Assembly: GCF_001245615.1 (NCBI RefSeq)
Contig: NZ_CWKH01000003.1
Location: 1 to 64,000, forward strand
Source of the DNA: Mycolicibacterium neworleansense
GTDB lineage: Bacteria; Actinomycetota; Actinomycetes; Mycobacteriales; Mycobacteriaceae
Direction: 5' to 3'
DNA length: 64,000 bases
Part shown: positions 54,182-63,380 of the stretch, one piece after another
How the letters are laid out: each line of letters opens with the position of its first letter
How positions within the stretch are numbered: the first letter of the stretch is position 1
Position numbers and translations under genes: made by a program
The notes under the pieces: generated by a model
What the model saw: only the letters and a program-made list of their open reading frames with translations
Databases searched by the model: none
What the model was told of the DNA's origin: nothing

Positions 54182-55555
54182 TCAGGCTCGGTGCCCGGTG
54201 ACGTGGGCACCGGCCAGATGGGGCAGCCGCACGGTCGCGACCAGGGTCAGCGCCAGCAACCCGCCCAGCACCAGGTAGGTCAACGAATACGAGGTCAACT
54301 GGCTGAGCAACAGCGCGGCCACGGCGATGCCCAGGCCCGCCGCCAGCTCCTGCACCGAGGCATTGAGCGTGTTGGCATGCGTCAGCTCCTCCCCCTCGAC
54401 GTCGGAAAACGCCAGGCTGTTGTACGCGGTGAAGCCGATCGAGCGCAGCGCGCCACTCAGGTAGAGCACGACAGCCATCACCACCACCGGCAGTCCCGGC
54501 CGCAACGCCGCCAGCAGGCCGAAACAGGCGACCGAGGCCAGCCCGTTGGTCAGCAGCACAGTCCGGATGCCGAATCGGCGCATCAGCGGTGTGGTGACCG
54601 GTTTGATCGTCAGGTTCCCGGCGAACAGCGCCGCCACCATGACGCCCGCGGCCAGCGGCGTCCAGCCGAACTCCAGCTGGAACTGCAGCGGCAGCAGGAA
54701 CGGCACCGCGGTGATCACCAGGCGGTACAGCGAGCCTGCCACCACGGTGATCCGCAGCGTGTGCACCTTCAGCACCCGCAACTGCACGAGCGGGGCCGCC
54801 GCGGTGAGCAGCCGCCACATCGCACCGGCGAGCAGCACGACCGCTCCGGCACCGCACCCAGTGACCAATCCCCAGTCGGTCCCCGAAACCCGGATGTTCT
54901 CCAGGGCGATCAACCCCGCGGCGATGCCGGAGCCGAGCGCCAGCAGGCCCGGCCAATCCAGCGATCGAAGCGTGGGCTGCGGCCCGCCCCGGACGAGTTT
55001 GAGCGCCAGCACGAGTCCGACGACGCCGATCGGAAGGTTGACCGCGAAGATCCATCGCCAGCTGCCAAGCGTCGCGATGGCACCGCCCAGCACGGGGGCC
55101 AGCACCGGTGCCGTCAGCGCCGGCCAGGTCAACAAGGCGATGGCTCGCACCAGGTCCGACTTGCCGCTCTGGCGCAATACCGCGAGCCGGCCGACCGGCA
55201 CCATCATGGCGCCGCCGACCCCCTGCAGGATGCGCATCGACACCAGCATCGGCAGTGACACGCTCAGCGCGCAGCCGACCGAGGCCAGCGTGAACACCGC
55301 GATGGCCCCGACGAACACCCGCCGCGTGCCGAACCGGTCGGCCAGCCATCCGCTGGCCGGGATCAGCACCGCCACCGTGACGAGGTAGGCCGAGATCGCC
55401 ACGTTGACGTCGACGGCGGCGACGCCGAACGACGCGGCGATCAGCGGGATGGCCGGCGCGATGATCGTCGCGTCGAGGATCTCCATGAACAACGCGCCGG
55501 CCACCAGCAACGCCATACCCCGCGGGAAGGGCGGATTCCCAGGTCCGGACGTCAC
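54182..55555 (-). CDS. MFS drug-exporter-like transporter (DHA2 type)
   Basis: A 457-residue polytopic membrane protein with 12-14 hydrophobic segments. FMEILDATIIAPAIPLIAASF is the motif at the first helix of proton antiporters of the EmrB/QacA group, and GWLADRFGTRRVFVGAI is MFS motif A. I use the GTG at 55555, placed after CGAGGTAA. It is divergent from a thioesterase gene, with a short palindrome covering its ribosome site. The substrate is unknown. Confidence 0.87.
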   Translation of the reverse strand: MTSGPGNPPFPRGMALLVAGALFMEILDATIIAPAIPLIAASFGVAAVDVNVAISAYLVTVAVLIPASGWLADRFGTRRVFVGAIAVFTLASVGCALSVSLPMLVSMRILQGVGGAMMVPVGRLAVLRQSGKSDLVRAIALLTWPALTAPVLAPVLGGAIATLGSWRWIFAVNLPIGVVGLVLALKLVRGGPQPTLRSLDWPGLLALGSGIAAGLIALENIRVSGTDWGLVTGCGAGAVVLLAGAMWRLLTAAAPLVQLRVLKVHTLRITVVAGSLYRLVITAVPFLLPLQFQLEFGWTPLAAGVMVAALFAGNLTIKPVTTPLMRRFGIRTVLLTNGLASVACFGLLAALRPGLPVVVMAVVLYLSGALRSIGFTAYNSLAFSDVEGEELTHANTLNASVQELAAGLGIAVAALLLSQLTSYSLTYLVLGGLLALTLVATVRLPHLAGAHVTGHRA

Positions 55556-55559
55556 GCGG

Positions 55560-55574
55560 TTACCTCGCAGGTAA
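55560..55574. promoter_or_regulatory. palindrome in the MFS/thioesterase gap
   Basis: TTACCT-CGC-AGGTAA has perfect 6-base arms. It begins five bases before the MFS start codon and lies about 40 bases before the thioesterase gene. It could be an operator, or a hairpin that hides the MFS ribosome site. Confidence 0.4.
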
Positions 55575-55611
55575 TTGAGACGCTGACCGCCGCCGGCACA
55601 CACTGGCGGCC

Positions 55612-56025
55612 ATGAGCATCCAGACCGGCCCGGCCGTGATGGCGCAGTTCCTGCCCCAGTCGCCGTTCGTGACCAAGCTCGGCATCGTCGCCGATACCCT
55701 TGACGCACCCGAGGTTCGGCTGCGGATGCCCTGGGATCCCTCGAACATCACGATTGCCGACATGGTGCACGGCGGTGCGATCGCGGCACTGGCCGACGTC
55801 ACGGTGATGGCCGCGGCATGGGCACAGGCCGAGGTTCCGGGTTCGCTTCGCGGAGTGACGGTCTCGATGACGATCAACTATCTGGCACCGGCGCGGGCCA
55901 CCGACCTGATCGGCCTCGGGCGCGTCCTGCGTCAGGGCAGGTCCCTGGTGAGCTGCGAGGTCGATATCGTCACGCCCGCCGGCGAGGCGGTGGCCAAGGC
56001 CATTGCCACGTACAAGGTGGGGTGA
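55612..56025 (+). CDS. PaaI-type hotdog thioesterase
   Basis: A 137-residue acyl-CoA thioesterase of the hotdog fold. MVHGGAIAALADVTVMAAAW carries the HGG motif and catalytic acid of the PaaI group; SMTINYLAPARATDLIG and AKAIATYKV complete the fold. It hydrolyses an aryl- or acyl-CoA of unknown type. Its stop lies three bases from that of the convergent carbonic anhydrase gene. Confidence 0.87.
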   Translation: MSIQTGPAVMAQFLPQSPFVTKLGIVADTLDAPEVRLRMPWDPSNITIADMVHGGAIAALADVTVMAAAWAQAEVPGSLRGVTVSMTINYLAPARATDLIGLGRVLRQGRSLVSCEVDIVTPAGEAVAKAIATYKVG

Positions 56026-56028
56026 GCC

Positions 56029-56520
56029 TCACAGCGTCACCTCGTTGAGCTTGCCCGTGGCCACGTCGAAGATGAACCCGCGCAACGACTCATGCTTGGT
56101 GACGAATGGGCTCGATTCGATGCGCCGTAAGGACTGACGGACGTCTTCCTCGAGGTCGACGAACGCCTCCGCCGCCCAGTTGGGCTTGATGCCGATCTCG
56201 TCCTGGATCTGCTGTTTGAACCCGTCATCGGTGAAAGTCAGCATGCCGCAATCGGTGTGGTGAATAAGGATGATCTCCTTGGTCCCCAGCAGCCGCTGGC
56301 TGATGGCCAGCGACCGGATCTCGTCGTCGGTGATGACGCCGCCGGCGTTGCGGATGACGTGTGCCTCGCCGTCACCCAGGCCGAGGATGCGATAGACGTC
56401 CAGCCGGGCATCCATGCACGCAACGACCGCTACGTGCTTGCTCGGCGGCAGCGGCAACGGCCCATTGAAGGTCGTGGCATATACCTCGTTGTTGGCCAGG
56501 TACTGATCGGTGACAGACAT
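56029..56520 (-). CDS. beta-carbonic anhydrase
   Basis: A 163-residue zinc enzyme interconverting CO2 and bicarbonate, corresponding to Rv1284 of M. tuberculosis, which also lies beside cysD. The zinc ligands are Cys35, His88 and Cys91 (HTDCG), with the Asp37-Arg39 pair in ACMDARLD, the same numbering as Rv1284. The sequence looks complete and active. Confidence 0.95.
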   Translation of the reverse strand: MSVTDQYLANNEVYATTFNGPLPLPPSKHVAVVACMDARLDVYRILGLGDGEAHVIRNAGGVITDDEIRSLAISQRLLGTKEIILIHHTDCGMLTFTDDGFKQQIQDEIGIKPNWAAEAFVDLEEDVRQSLRRIESSPFVTKHESLRGFIFDVATGKLNEVTL

Positions 56521-56583
56521 GATCCGACGCTAACCCCGCGGTGGGTGGCCGGGCCAGAGGCAGAATCAGGTTGATCCGATAAA

Positions 56584-56625
56584 GCGATGGCCGTCCCGCT
56601 CGGGGGGAAGCGGGACGGCCATCGC
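56584..56625 (-). terminator. strong intrinsic terminator of the glycosyltransferase operon
   Basis: Perfect 17-base arms, GCGATGGCCGTCCCGCT and AGCGGGACGGCCATCGC, enclose eight bases. It starts 11 bases past the stop of the last gene of the operon and is followed on the minus strand by TTTATC. Confidence 0.85.
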
Positions 56626-56635
56626 GGTCAGGTGG

Positions 56636-58561
56636 TCAGGTACGCGGTGCCGACAGGTCATACACTCCGACATTGCCGACCACGGACTTGGTGAAGTGCT
56701 GGTGCACCCAGTCGCTGATCTGTGCGGCGCTGCCGCGCTCTTCGTGGGGAGGCCCGCCCCGGCCGCCCTCGGGCCGGTCCAGGAAGTAGCGGACCTGACC
56801 GTCGGCGACGTACTGCTGGAACTGCGCGAGGGTCGGCGAGTTGTCGCTGCCGGTGAACCCGCCGATCGCCATCAGCGACTCCCCCGTCTTGAGCTCGAGG
56901 TCACTGACCATCATCGACCCGACACTCGCCGCCGCCCAGCGGCCGTCGGCACCCGCGATCAGCTCGGCCAGTGCCGGGTCGTCGGCCCGCCCGAAGTCTG
57001 GACCGCCCGGACCACCGGGCCCACCCGGGCCACCGAATCCGATGTCCCGCTTGGGACCCGACATGGCAATCGGTCCACCACTGTGCCCGGCGGCCACCGT
57101 CTCGACGGTGTAGGCCGCGGTCGCCGAGAGCCCGAAGAACATGGCCGCCAACGCCGCTACCGCCGGCAGCCTCCCCGGCCGGTGGGCCACCAAGGCCAGG
57201 GCGATGGCGGTCAGCACCGAGCCGATCAGCACGATCCAGCGCAACGCCGGTAGCCAGTCGGGGGTGCGGTTCAGCAGTACGAAGGCCCACACCCCGGTGC
57301 CGGCCAGCATGACCGCAAGCACCAGTCGCGACGCCAATCGGGCACGCACACGCCATAATTCGGTGACGGAGATTCCCACGACGGCTGCCACGGCCGGTGC
57401 CAGCGCGACCGTGTAGTACGGGTGGATGATCCCGTCCATGAAGCTGAACACCACGGCCGTGACCAGCAGCCAGCCACCCCACATCAGCAGGCCGGCCCGC
57501 GCCCCGGCGGTGCGCGCGGTGCGCCGGGTGAGCCACAGCGCGGCAACCAGGCCGATCAGTGCTGCGGGCAACAACCACGAGGCCTCGGTACCCATGGACA
57601 TCCCGAACATCCGGCCGATCCCCGGATCACCGCCAAACGCCAGGTTGGCGCCACCACCGGGGCCGTGTCCCGGCCCGCCGCCTCCGCCCGGCCCCGGACC
57701 GTTCTGCCCCATGATGCGCTGCAGTCCGTTGTAGCCGAATGCCAGTTGCAGCAGGCTGTTGTCGGTCGAGCCGGCGATGTAGGGCCTGGAGCCGGCCGGC
57801 CACAACGCCACCAGCGCGATGTACCAACCTGCCGAGATGATCATCGTGACCGCGCCGATCAGCAAGGTACCCAAGCGTTTCCACACTCCGACCGCGGGTG
57901 CGGACACCAGGAACATCAGCGCCAGCCCGGGGACGACGAGGAACGCCTGCAGCATCTTGGTCAGGAAGGCGAAGCCCAGCGCCGCGCCGGCCAACGCCAC
58001 CCACCCGGCACTGGCCCTGGCCGGTACCGGCCCGACCGCACGGACCATGAAGTAGGCGGCCAGCACCAGGAGCAGCACCAGCAGCGCGTCGGGGTTGTTG
58101 TAGCGGAACATCGAGGCCGCCACCGGCGTCAACGCCAGCGCCGCCCCGGCGATCAGACCGGCGCCGGGGCCGCTGGTGCGCCGCACGGTGGCGTACAGCA
58201 GTGCCACCGCGCCGACGCCCATCAGTGCCTGCGGTAGCAGCATGGTGAACTCGTTGAAGCCGAACAGCCGGCCCGACAAACCCATTGCCCACATGGCCGC
58301 CGGCGGCTTGTCCACCGTGATGGCGTTGCCGGCGTCCAGCGATCCGAACAGCCAGGCCTTCCATGACCGGGTACCGGCCTGTGCCGCCGCGGCGTAGTAG
58401 CTGTTGGCCCAGCCCGACGATCCCAGGCCCCACAGGTAGAGCACCGCGGTGCCGGCCAGCAGGGCCCAGTAGGACGGCCGAACCCAGCGCGGGGTCACCG
58501 CATCCGGTGATTGCGCGGTCACGGCGGCGGCATCGGGTGCCGCGTCGGCGATGGTCGTCAT
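56636..58561 (-). CDS. GT39/ArnT-like glycosyltransferase, copy 1
   Basis: A 641-residue integral membrane protein of the PMT/ArnT superfamily, which transfers a sugar from a polyprenyl-phosphate donor on the outer face of the membrane. The catalytic-type aspartate is in GNAITVDKPPAAMW, and about a dozen membrane segments follow. Two outside loops are Gly/Pro-rich (around 57,610-57,700 and 57,000-57,045). The C-terminal domain includes RYFLDRPEG and is soluble. The ATG overlaps the GT2-GtrA stop by four bases. It is a paralogue of the protein at 59900-61750. Acceptor and sugar are unknown. Confidence 0.88.
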   Translation of the reverse strand: MTTIADAAPDAAAVTAQSPDAVTPRWVRPSYWALLAGTAVLYLWGLGSSGWANSYYAAAAQAGTRSWKAWLFGSLDAGNAITVDKPPAAMWAMGLSGRLFGFNEFTMLLPQALMGVGAVALLYATVRRTSGPGAGLIAGAALALTPVAASMFRYNNPDALLVLLLVLAAYFMVRAVGPVPARASAGWVALAGAALGFAFLTKMLQAFLVVPGLALMFLVSAPAVGVWKRLGTLLIGAVTMIISAGWYIALVALWPAGSRPYIAGSTDNSLLQLAFGYNGLQRIMGQNGPGPGGGGGPGHGPGGGANLAFGGDPGIGRMFGMSMGTEASWLLPAALIGLVAALWLTRRTARTAGARAGLLMWGGWLLVTAVVFSFMDGIIHPYYTVALAPAVAAVVGISVTELWRVRARLASRLVLAVMLAGTGVWAFVLLNRTPDWLPALRWIVLIGSVLTAIALALVAHRPGRLPAVAALAAMFFGLSATAAYTVETVAAGHSGGPIAMSGPKRDIGFGGPGGPGGPGGPDFGRADDPALAELIAGADGRWAAASVGSMMVSDLELKTGESLMAIGGFTGSDNSPTLAQFQQYVADGQVRYFLDRPEGGRGGPPHEERGSAAQISDWVHQHFTKSVVGNVGVYDLSAPRT

Positions 58562-59844
58562 ATCCCTGTCTCTCGATTCGGTTCGGTGGCTGCCCGCGTC
58601 CGCGACGGGTGGAAGACCCACCCCCGCAAGAGGACGAACCGCACCACGGTGGCCAGCAGGTTGGCTGCCACCAATACTGCGAGTTCGACGCCGCGGTGCG
58701 GCACGGGCGCCACGGCATGCAACAGTCCCAAGGAACCGCTGGTGATGGTCAGCGCGATCGCGAACACGGTCAGGCCCTCGAGATGGTGACGGGTGATGTT
58801 GCCCGCCCCGGCGATACCGAAGGTGAATCGCCGGTTCGCGGCGGTGTTCCCGATCGCGGTCACCAGCAGCGCGATCAGGTTGGCCGCCTGCGCACCGACG
58901 CCGGCCCGCAGCGCGGTGAACAGCAGCAGGTAGGCCAGTGTGGAGACCACGCCGACGGCGGCGAAGCGGACCGCCTGGCGCAGCAGCGATTCGGGCGCCG
59001 CCGACTTCCGCGACGAGCCGAGCTGCGCGGCGATGGTGTTCACCGGGATCGAGCCGTTGGCGAACCCGCGGAGCAGCCGGCCGATGCCCTTGAGATCGGC
59101 GGTGGCGGGGGCGGCGATGTCGACGCGGCTGTCCGGATCGTCCACCCAGTCCACCGGCACCTCGTGGATTCGCAGGCCGCTGCGCTCGGCCAGGACCAGC
59201 AGCTCGGTGTCGAAGAACCATCCGGTATCGGCCACATGCGGAAGCAGCCGGCGGGCGACGTCCGCGCGGATCGCCTTGAACCCGCACTGCGCATCCGAGA
59301 ACCGGGCGGACAGAGTCGATTTGAGGATGAGGTTGTAGCAGCGCGAGATGAACTCGCGCTTGGCGCCACGGATCACCCGTGAGCCGCGGCCCAGCCGGGT
59401 GCCGATCGCCAGATCGGAGTGACCCGAGATCAGCGGTGCCACCAGGGGTGCGAGCGCAGCCAGGTCGGTGGACAGGTCGACATCCATGTAGACCAGCACC
59501 GCGGCATCCGAGGTCGACCACACGGTGCGCAGGGCCCGGCCGCGCCCCTTCTCCTCCAGTCGCACCACACGCACACCGTCGAGTTCGGCAGCCAGTTCGG
59601 CGGCGATGCGCGGGGTGTCGTCGACGCTGGCGTTGTCGGCGATGGTGATACGGACCGGCACCGCGAAGTTCTCGTCGAGGTAGCGGTGCAGCCGCCGCAC
59701 CGAATGGGCAAGTGCGGCTTGCTCGTTGTACACCGGCACGACGACATCGAGCACCGGGACCCCGGCCTCCCGGGCGGCCAGTGCGGCGTTTGGCCGGGAC
59801 GCGAAGTGGAACCGCTGTTCGGGGTCTTGGACCAAGGTTGTCAT
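58558..59844 (-). CDS. GT2 glycosyltransferase fused to GtrA-type membrane domain
   Basis: A 428-residue fusion. Residues about 35-260 are a dolichyl-phosphate-mannose-synthase-like GT2 domain with VVVPVYNEQ, MDVDLSTDL and GSRVIRGAKREF. Residues about 290-415 are a GtrA domain of four membrane helices, of the kind thought to flip polyprenyl-linked sugars. Together they would make and present the donor for the ArnT-like enzymes on both sides of it. The start is the ATG at 59844; earlier codons of the open frame lack homology. Confidence 0.9.
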   Translation of the reverse strand: MTTLVQDPEQRFHFASRPNAALAAREAGVPVLDVVVPVYNEQAALAHSVRRLHRYLDENFAVPVRITIADNASVDDTPRIAAELAAELDGVRVVRLEEKGRGRALRTVWSTSDAAVLVYMDVDLSTDLAALAPLVAPLISGHSDLAIGTRLGRGSRVIRGAKREFISRCYNLILKSTLSARFSDAQCGFKAIRADVARRLLPHVADTGWFFDTELLVLAERSGLRIHEVPVDWVDDPDSRVDIAAPATADLKGIGRLLRGFANGSIPVNTIAAQLGSSRKSAAPESLLRQAVRFAAVGVVSTLAYLLLFTALRAGVGAQAANLIALLVTAIGNTAANRRFTFGIAGAGNITRHHLEGLTVFAIALTITSGSLGLLHAVAPVPHRGVELAVLVAANLLATVVRFVLLRGWVFHPSRTRAATEPNRETGI

Positions 59845-59899
59845 GAGTTCATCGTTCTCCGGAGGCTTGTGATCTGAGTGGGGCGAAGCTATGCGCCTG

Positions 59900-61750
59900 C
59901 TATGTGTTCGTCGCACGGGCAGTCAGGTCGTAGATGGTCACGTCGTCGACGGTGACCGGGTTGTAGTGGGCCTGCACCCATTCCGCGATCTCGATGGCCG
60001 CCCGGCTGCCACTGGGGGTGTGTCCGCCGAATCCGCCGGTCATGATGCGGGATCGGATGAAGTAGTGGATCGCACCGTCGTCGACGAGACGCTGGAACTC
60101 GCCGAGCGTCGGCGCCGGATCGGTGCCGTTGAAGCCTCCGAGCGCCATTACCGGTGCGCGGGTGGCCAATTGGTACCCCGCGGCGTTCGACGAACCCACG
60201 ACGGCCGCCGCCCACTGGTAGCGGTCGGCACCGGCGGCCAGGACCTGGGTGAGGGTGGGACCGGGTTCCGGAGCGGCGAACAGTCCACCGAATCCGCCTC
60301 CGCGCGAAGGCCCTACCGCCGGTATCGCCCCGGTGTGCGGGCTGGCCGCGGTGGCGATCGAATAGGCGGCCGGACCGGCCAGACAGGCCGCCAGCGCCAG
60401 TGTCGCGGTCACCCGCGTCACTGGGCGGTCCAACCGCCTCGCCATGAGCAGCAGCACCGCCGCGCCCACTCCTGCTACCGCCACCGCCGCCCGCAACCAC
60501 GGATACGGGTCGTCGTGGCGAGCCAGCAGCACCGCGGCCAGGATCGTGGTCACCAGCACGACACCGGACATCACTGTGGCGGCCCGGATTTCGGCGCGAC
60601 GCTGCCACAGCAGCACGGCGCCGATGCCGGTCACCGCGCCGACGGCCGGCGCGAGCGCGACGGTGTAGTAGGGATGCACGATGCCGTGCATGAAGCTGAA
60701 CACCACCGCGGTGACCAACAGCCAACCACCCCACATGGTCATTGCGGCACGGATCGGATCGGTGCGGGCGGTCCGACGGGTGAGGTAGAGGCCGGCCGCC
60801 AGGCAGATCAGTGCGGCCGGCAGGAGCCAGGCGATGTCGGCGCCCATCTGGGAACCGAACAATCGGCCTGGCCCGACATCGAAGTTGAGGTTGCCCAGCC
60901 CGCCGGTTTCGTCGCCGGTCAAGCGGCCCAAGCCGTTGTAACCCAATGCCAGTTCGATGATGCTGTCGTTCTGTGATCCACCGATGTAGGGCCGCGCCGA
61001 GGACGGCCACAACTCCACCAGCACCAGATACCAGCCACCGCTGACGACCATGGCCGCTGCGGCCGTGACGACATCGAGCACGCGCCGGCTCGGCGGACGG
61101 TCCCCGGCGATCAGCGCCGTGGCGGCGAAGGCCGGCAGGACGAGGAAGGCCTGCAACATCTTGGCCAGGAATCCGAAGCCCACCGCGGTACCTGCGGCGA
61201 CGAACCACCAACGGCTGGAGTCTTTTTCGATGCCACGCTGAATGCAGTAGGCCGCCGTGACGAGCAGCAGCACCAGCAGGGCGTCGGGGTTGTTGAACCG
61301 GAAGATCAATGCGGCCACCGGCGTCAGCGCCAGCACCGTACCGGCGAGCAGGCCGGCCCACGGTCCGGCGGCCCGGCGAACCGCGGCGTAGAGCACCGCG
61401 ACGGCACCGACCCCCATGAGCGCCTGCGGTACCAGCACACTCCACGAGTTGAGCCCGAACAGGCGCACCGAGATGTCGGTGATCCACAGGGCCGCGGGCG
61501 TCTTGTCGACGGTGATGGCGTTGCCCGCGTCGCTGGACCCGAACAGCATCGCGGTCCAGTTCTGCGCCCCCGCCTGCGCCGCGGCCGAGTAGAACGCGTT
61601 CGCCCACCCACTGCTCGACAGGTTCCACAGATAGAGCACCGCGGTTCCGGCCAACAAGGCCATCAGTACCGGCTTCGGATGGCCAGGGCCCGAGGCAGCC
61701 GGCGTAGCCGTCTCCACCTCGACAGCAGGGTCTGCGGCAACGAGGGTCAC
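59900..61750 (-). CDS. GT39/ArnT-like glycosyltransferase, copy 2
   Basis: A 616-residue membrane glycosyltransferase paralogous to the one at 56636-58561. They share VLYLWNLSSSGWAN-type starts, AGNAITVDKTPAALW and PQALMGVGAV, and the same C-terminal soluble domain (MALGGFNGTDPAPTL here). It lacks the long Gly-rich loop of copy 1. It begins at a GTG 22 bases after the kinase stop, so it is in one operon with the two-component genes. Confidence 0.88.
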   Translation of the reverse strand: MTLVAADPAVEVETATPAASGPGHPKPVLMALLAGTAVLYLWNLSSSGWANAFYSAAAQAGAQNWTAMLFGSSDAGNAITVDKTPAALWITDISVRLFGLNSWSVLVPQALMGVGAVAVLYAAVRRAAGPWAGLLAGTVLALTPVAALIFRFNNPDALLVLLLVTAAYCIQRGIEKDSSRWWFVAAGTAVGFGFLAKMLQAFLVLPAFAATALIAGDRPPSRRVLDVVTAAAAMVVSGGWYLVLVELWPSSARPYIGGSQNDSIIELALGYNGLGRLTGDETGGLGNLNFDVGPGRLFGSQMGADIAWLLPAALICLAAGLYLTRRTARTDPIRAAMTMWGGWLLVTAVVFSFMHGIVHPYYTVALAPAVGAVTGIGAVLLWQRRAEIRAATVMSGVVLVTTILAAVLLARHDDPYPWLRAAVAVAGVGAAVLLLMARRLDRPVTRVTATLALAACLAGPAAYSIATAASPHTGAIPAVGPSRGGGFGGLFAAPEPGPTLTQVLAAGADRYQWAAAVVGSSNAAGYQLATRAPVMALGGFNGTDPAPTLGEFQRLVDDGAIHYFIRSRIMTGGFGGHTPSGSRAAIEIAEWVQAHYNPVTVDDVTIYDLTARATNT

Positions 61751-61772
61751 TACCCCATGTTTGCCGCGGCGG

Positions 61773-63380
61773 CTAGGTACCCGATTGGTCCGTCCTGTGT
61801 GTGGCCTGTGAGCTCGGCCCGGGCAATCGCACCGCGAACTCGGTGGCACCCGCGGCGCTGCTCACCTCGATGGTGCCGCCGTGTGCCTTGACCACCGCGG
61901 CCACGATCGCCAGGCCCAGCCCGGTACTGCCCTCGCGCCGCGAGCGCGACGAATCGCCACGCGCAAACCGCTCGAACACGTCTGGCAGCAGGCTCGCCGG
62001 GATCCCGGGACCGTTGTCCGCGACACTGAGCAATACCGCGCCCGCGTCGTTCGCGACGGACTTCAACGACACGGTCACCGAGGTGCCCGCCGGTGTATGG
62101 GTCCGCGCGTTGGCCAGCAGATTCGCCAGTACCTGATGCAACCTGGCCTCATCGCCCTCGACCACCACCGGGTCTTCGGGCAGGTCGAGTGACCATCGGT
62201 GGTCCGGACCGGCGATGTGGGCGTCGCTGACCGTATCGACCACGAGCCGGGACAGGTCCACGCTGTCGCGTTCCAGCGGCCGCCCGGCGTCGAGGCGAGC
62301 CAGGAGCAGCATGTCCTCGACCAACTGCGTCATCCGCGCCGTCTCGGACTCCACCCGGTTCATCGCGTGGGCCACGTCGGCGGGCAGGTCGTCGCGCTTG
62401 CGCTGAGCCAGCTCGGTGTAGCCGCGGATCGCGGCCAGCGGTGTCCTCAACTCATGGCTGGCGTCGGCGACGAACTGGCGCACCCGCGTCTCACTGGCGT
62501 GCCGGGCCGACAGCGCACTGGCGATGCGGTCGAGCATCCGGTTCAGGGACGTGCCCAGCTGGCCGACCTCGGTGTGGGCGCCGGCCGGGTCGACCGGCAC
62601 GATCGGTGTGGGCAGCTGCACTTCGCCACGGTCGAGTTCGAGATCGGCCACCTTGCGCGCGGCCGCAGAAACCCGTGACAGCGGGGCGAGTTGGTGCCGG
62701 ATGATCAGGGTCCCGGCAGTGGTCGCGGCGATCAGCGCGATGGCCGCCAGCACACAGAACATTCCGAGCACCCAGAGCAGGGTGTCGTCGACGACGGCGG
62801 TCGGCAGCCCAGTCACGATGACCTGCGGTCCGCCGTGGCGGGGGTGAAGACCGATCAGCCGGTAGCGTCCCAGCCCGTCGAGCACAACGGTTTCGGGAAC
62901 CCGGTTCGCCGGGATCTGGGAAAGTTGTTCGGCCGCAGCCGCACTGACCTCGATCCGCTCACCTTCTGCGGTGATCACACCCGCGTCCACGGGCCGATAG
63001 GGCGACACCACGGCCCCGACCGTGCGCGCGGCCTGACCCGGTGCGTTGAGGAATCCGGGCCCCGGCCCCTCCTCCGGGTCGAACGGCCCGCGATGGTGGC
63101 CGCGCATACCCGGCGGCGGCGGTGAACCCGGTGGCGGAGGCGGCAGTTCGAAGATCGCCGCCGAGCGCCGGCCGGCCTCGATCAGCTGATCGTCAAGCTG
63201 GTGCATCAGAAACCGTTGCAGCGCAAACTCCGTCGCCACCCCGATGCTCGCGCACACCACAGCCAGCAGAGCCACCTGGGTGACGACCAGACGGGCCCGC
63301 AACGACCAGGTGCGCGGTGACCACCACCGGGTGGCGCTGCCGGTCCCGACCGCCACCTCAGCGAGCGGGCCGGAGGACAT
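61773..63380 (-). CDS. OmpR-type sensor histidine kinase
   Basis: A 535-residue kinase (from the ATG at 63380; a GTG four codons earlier is possible). Two membrane segments (about 30-50 and 175-205) enclose an outside domain with a Pro-rich, His-bearing stretch (PPPPPGSPPPPGMRGHHRG). HAMP, HisKA (ASHELRTPLAAIRGY) and HATPase (DNGPGIPASLLP; GLGLAIVAAV) follow. It overlaps the end of the regulator gene and precedes the glycosyltransferase genes. It resembles the TrcS/PhoR group. Confidence 0.92.
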   Translation of the reverse strand: MSSGPLAEVAVGTGSATRWWSPRTWSLRARLVVTQVALLAVVCASIGVATEFALQRFLMHQLDDQLIEAGRRSAAIFELPPPPPGSPPPPGMRGHHRGPFDPEEGPGPGFLNAPGQAARTVGAVVSPYRPVDAGVITAEGERIEVSAAAAEQLSQIPANRVPETVVLDGLGRYRLIGLHPRHGGPQVIVTGLPTAVVDDTLLWVLGMFCVLAAIALIAATTAGTLIIRHQLAPLSRVSAAARKVADLELDRGEVQLPTPIVPVDPAGAHTEVGQLGTSLNRMLDRIASALSARHASETRVRQFVADASHELRTPLAAIRGYTELAQRKRDDLPADVAHAMNRVESETARMTQLVEDMLLLARLDAGRPLERDSVDLSRLVVDTVSDAHIAGPDHRWSLDLPEDPVVVEGDEARLHQVLANLLANARTHTPAGTSVTVSLKSVANDAGAVLLSVADNGPGIPASLLPDVFERFARGDSSRSRREGSTGLGLAIVAAVVKAHGGTIEVSSAAGATEFAVRLPGPSSQATHRTDQSGT

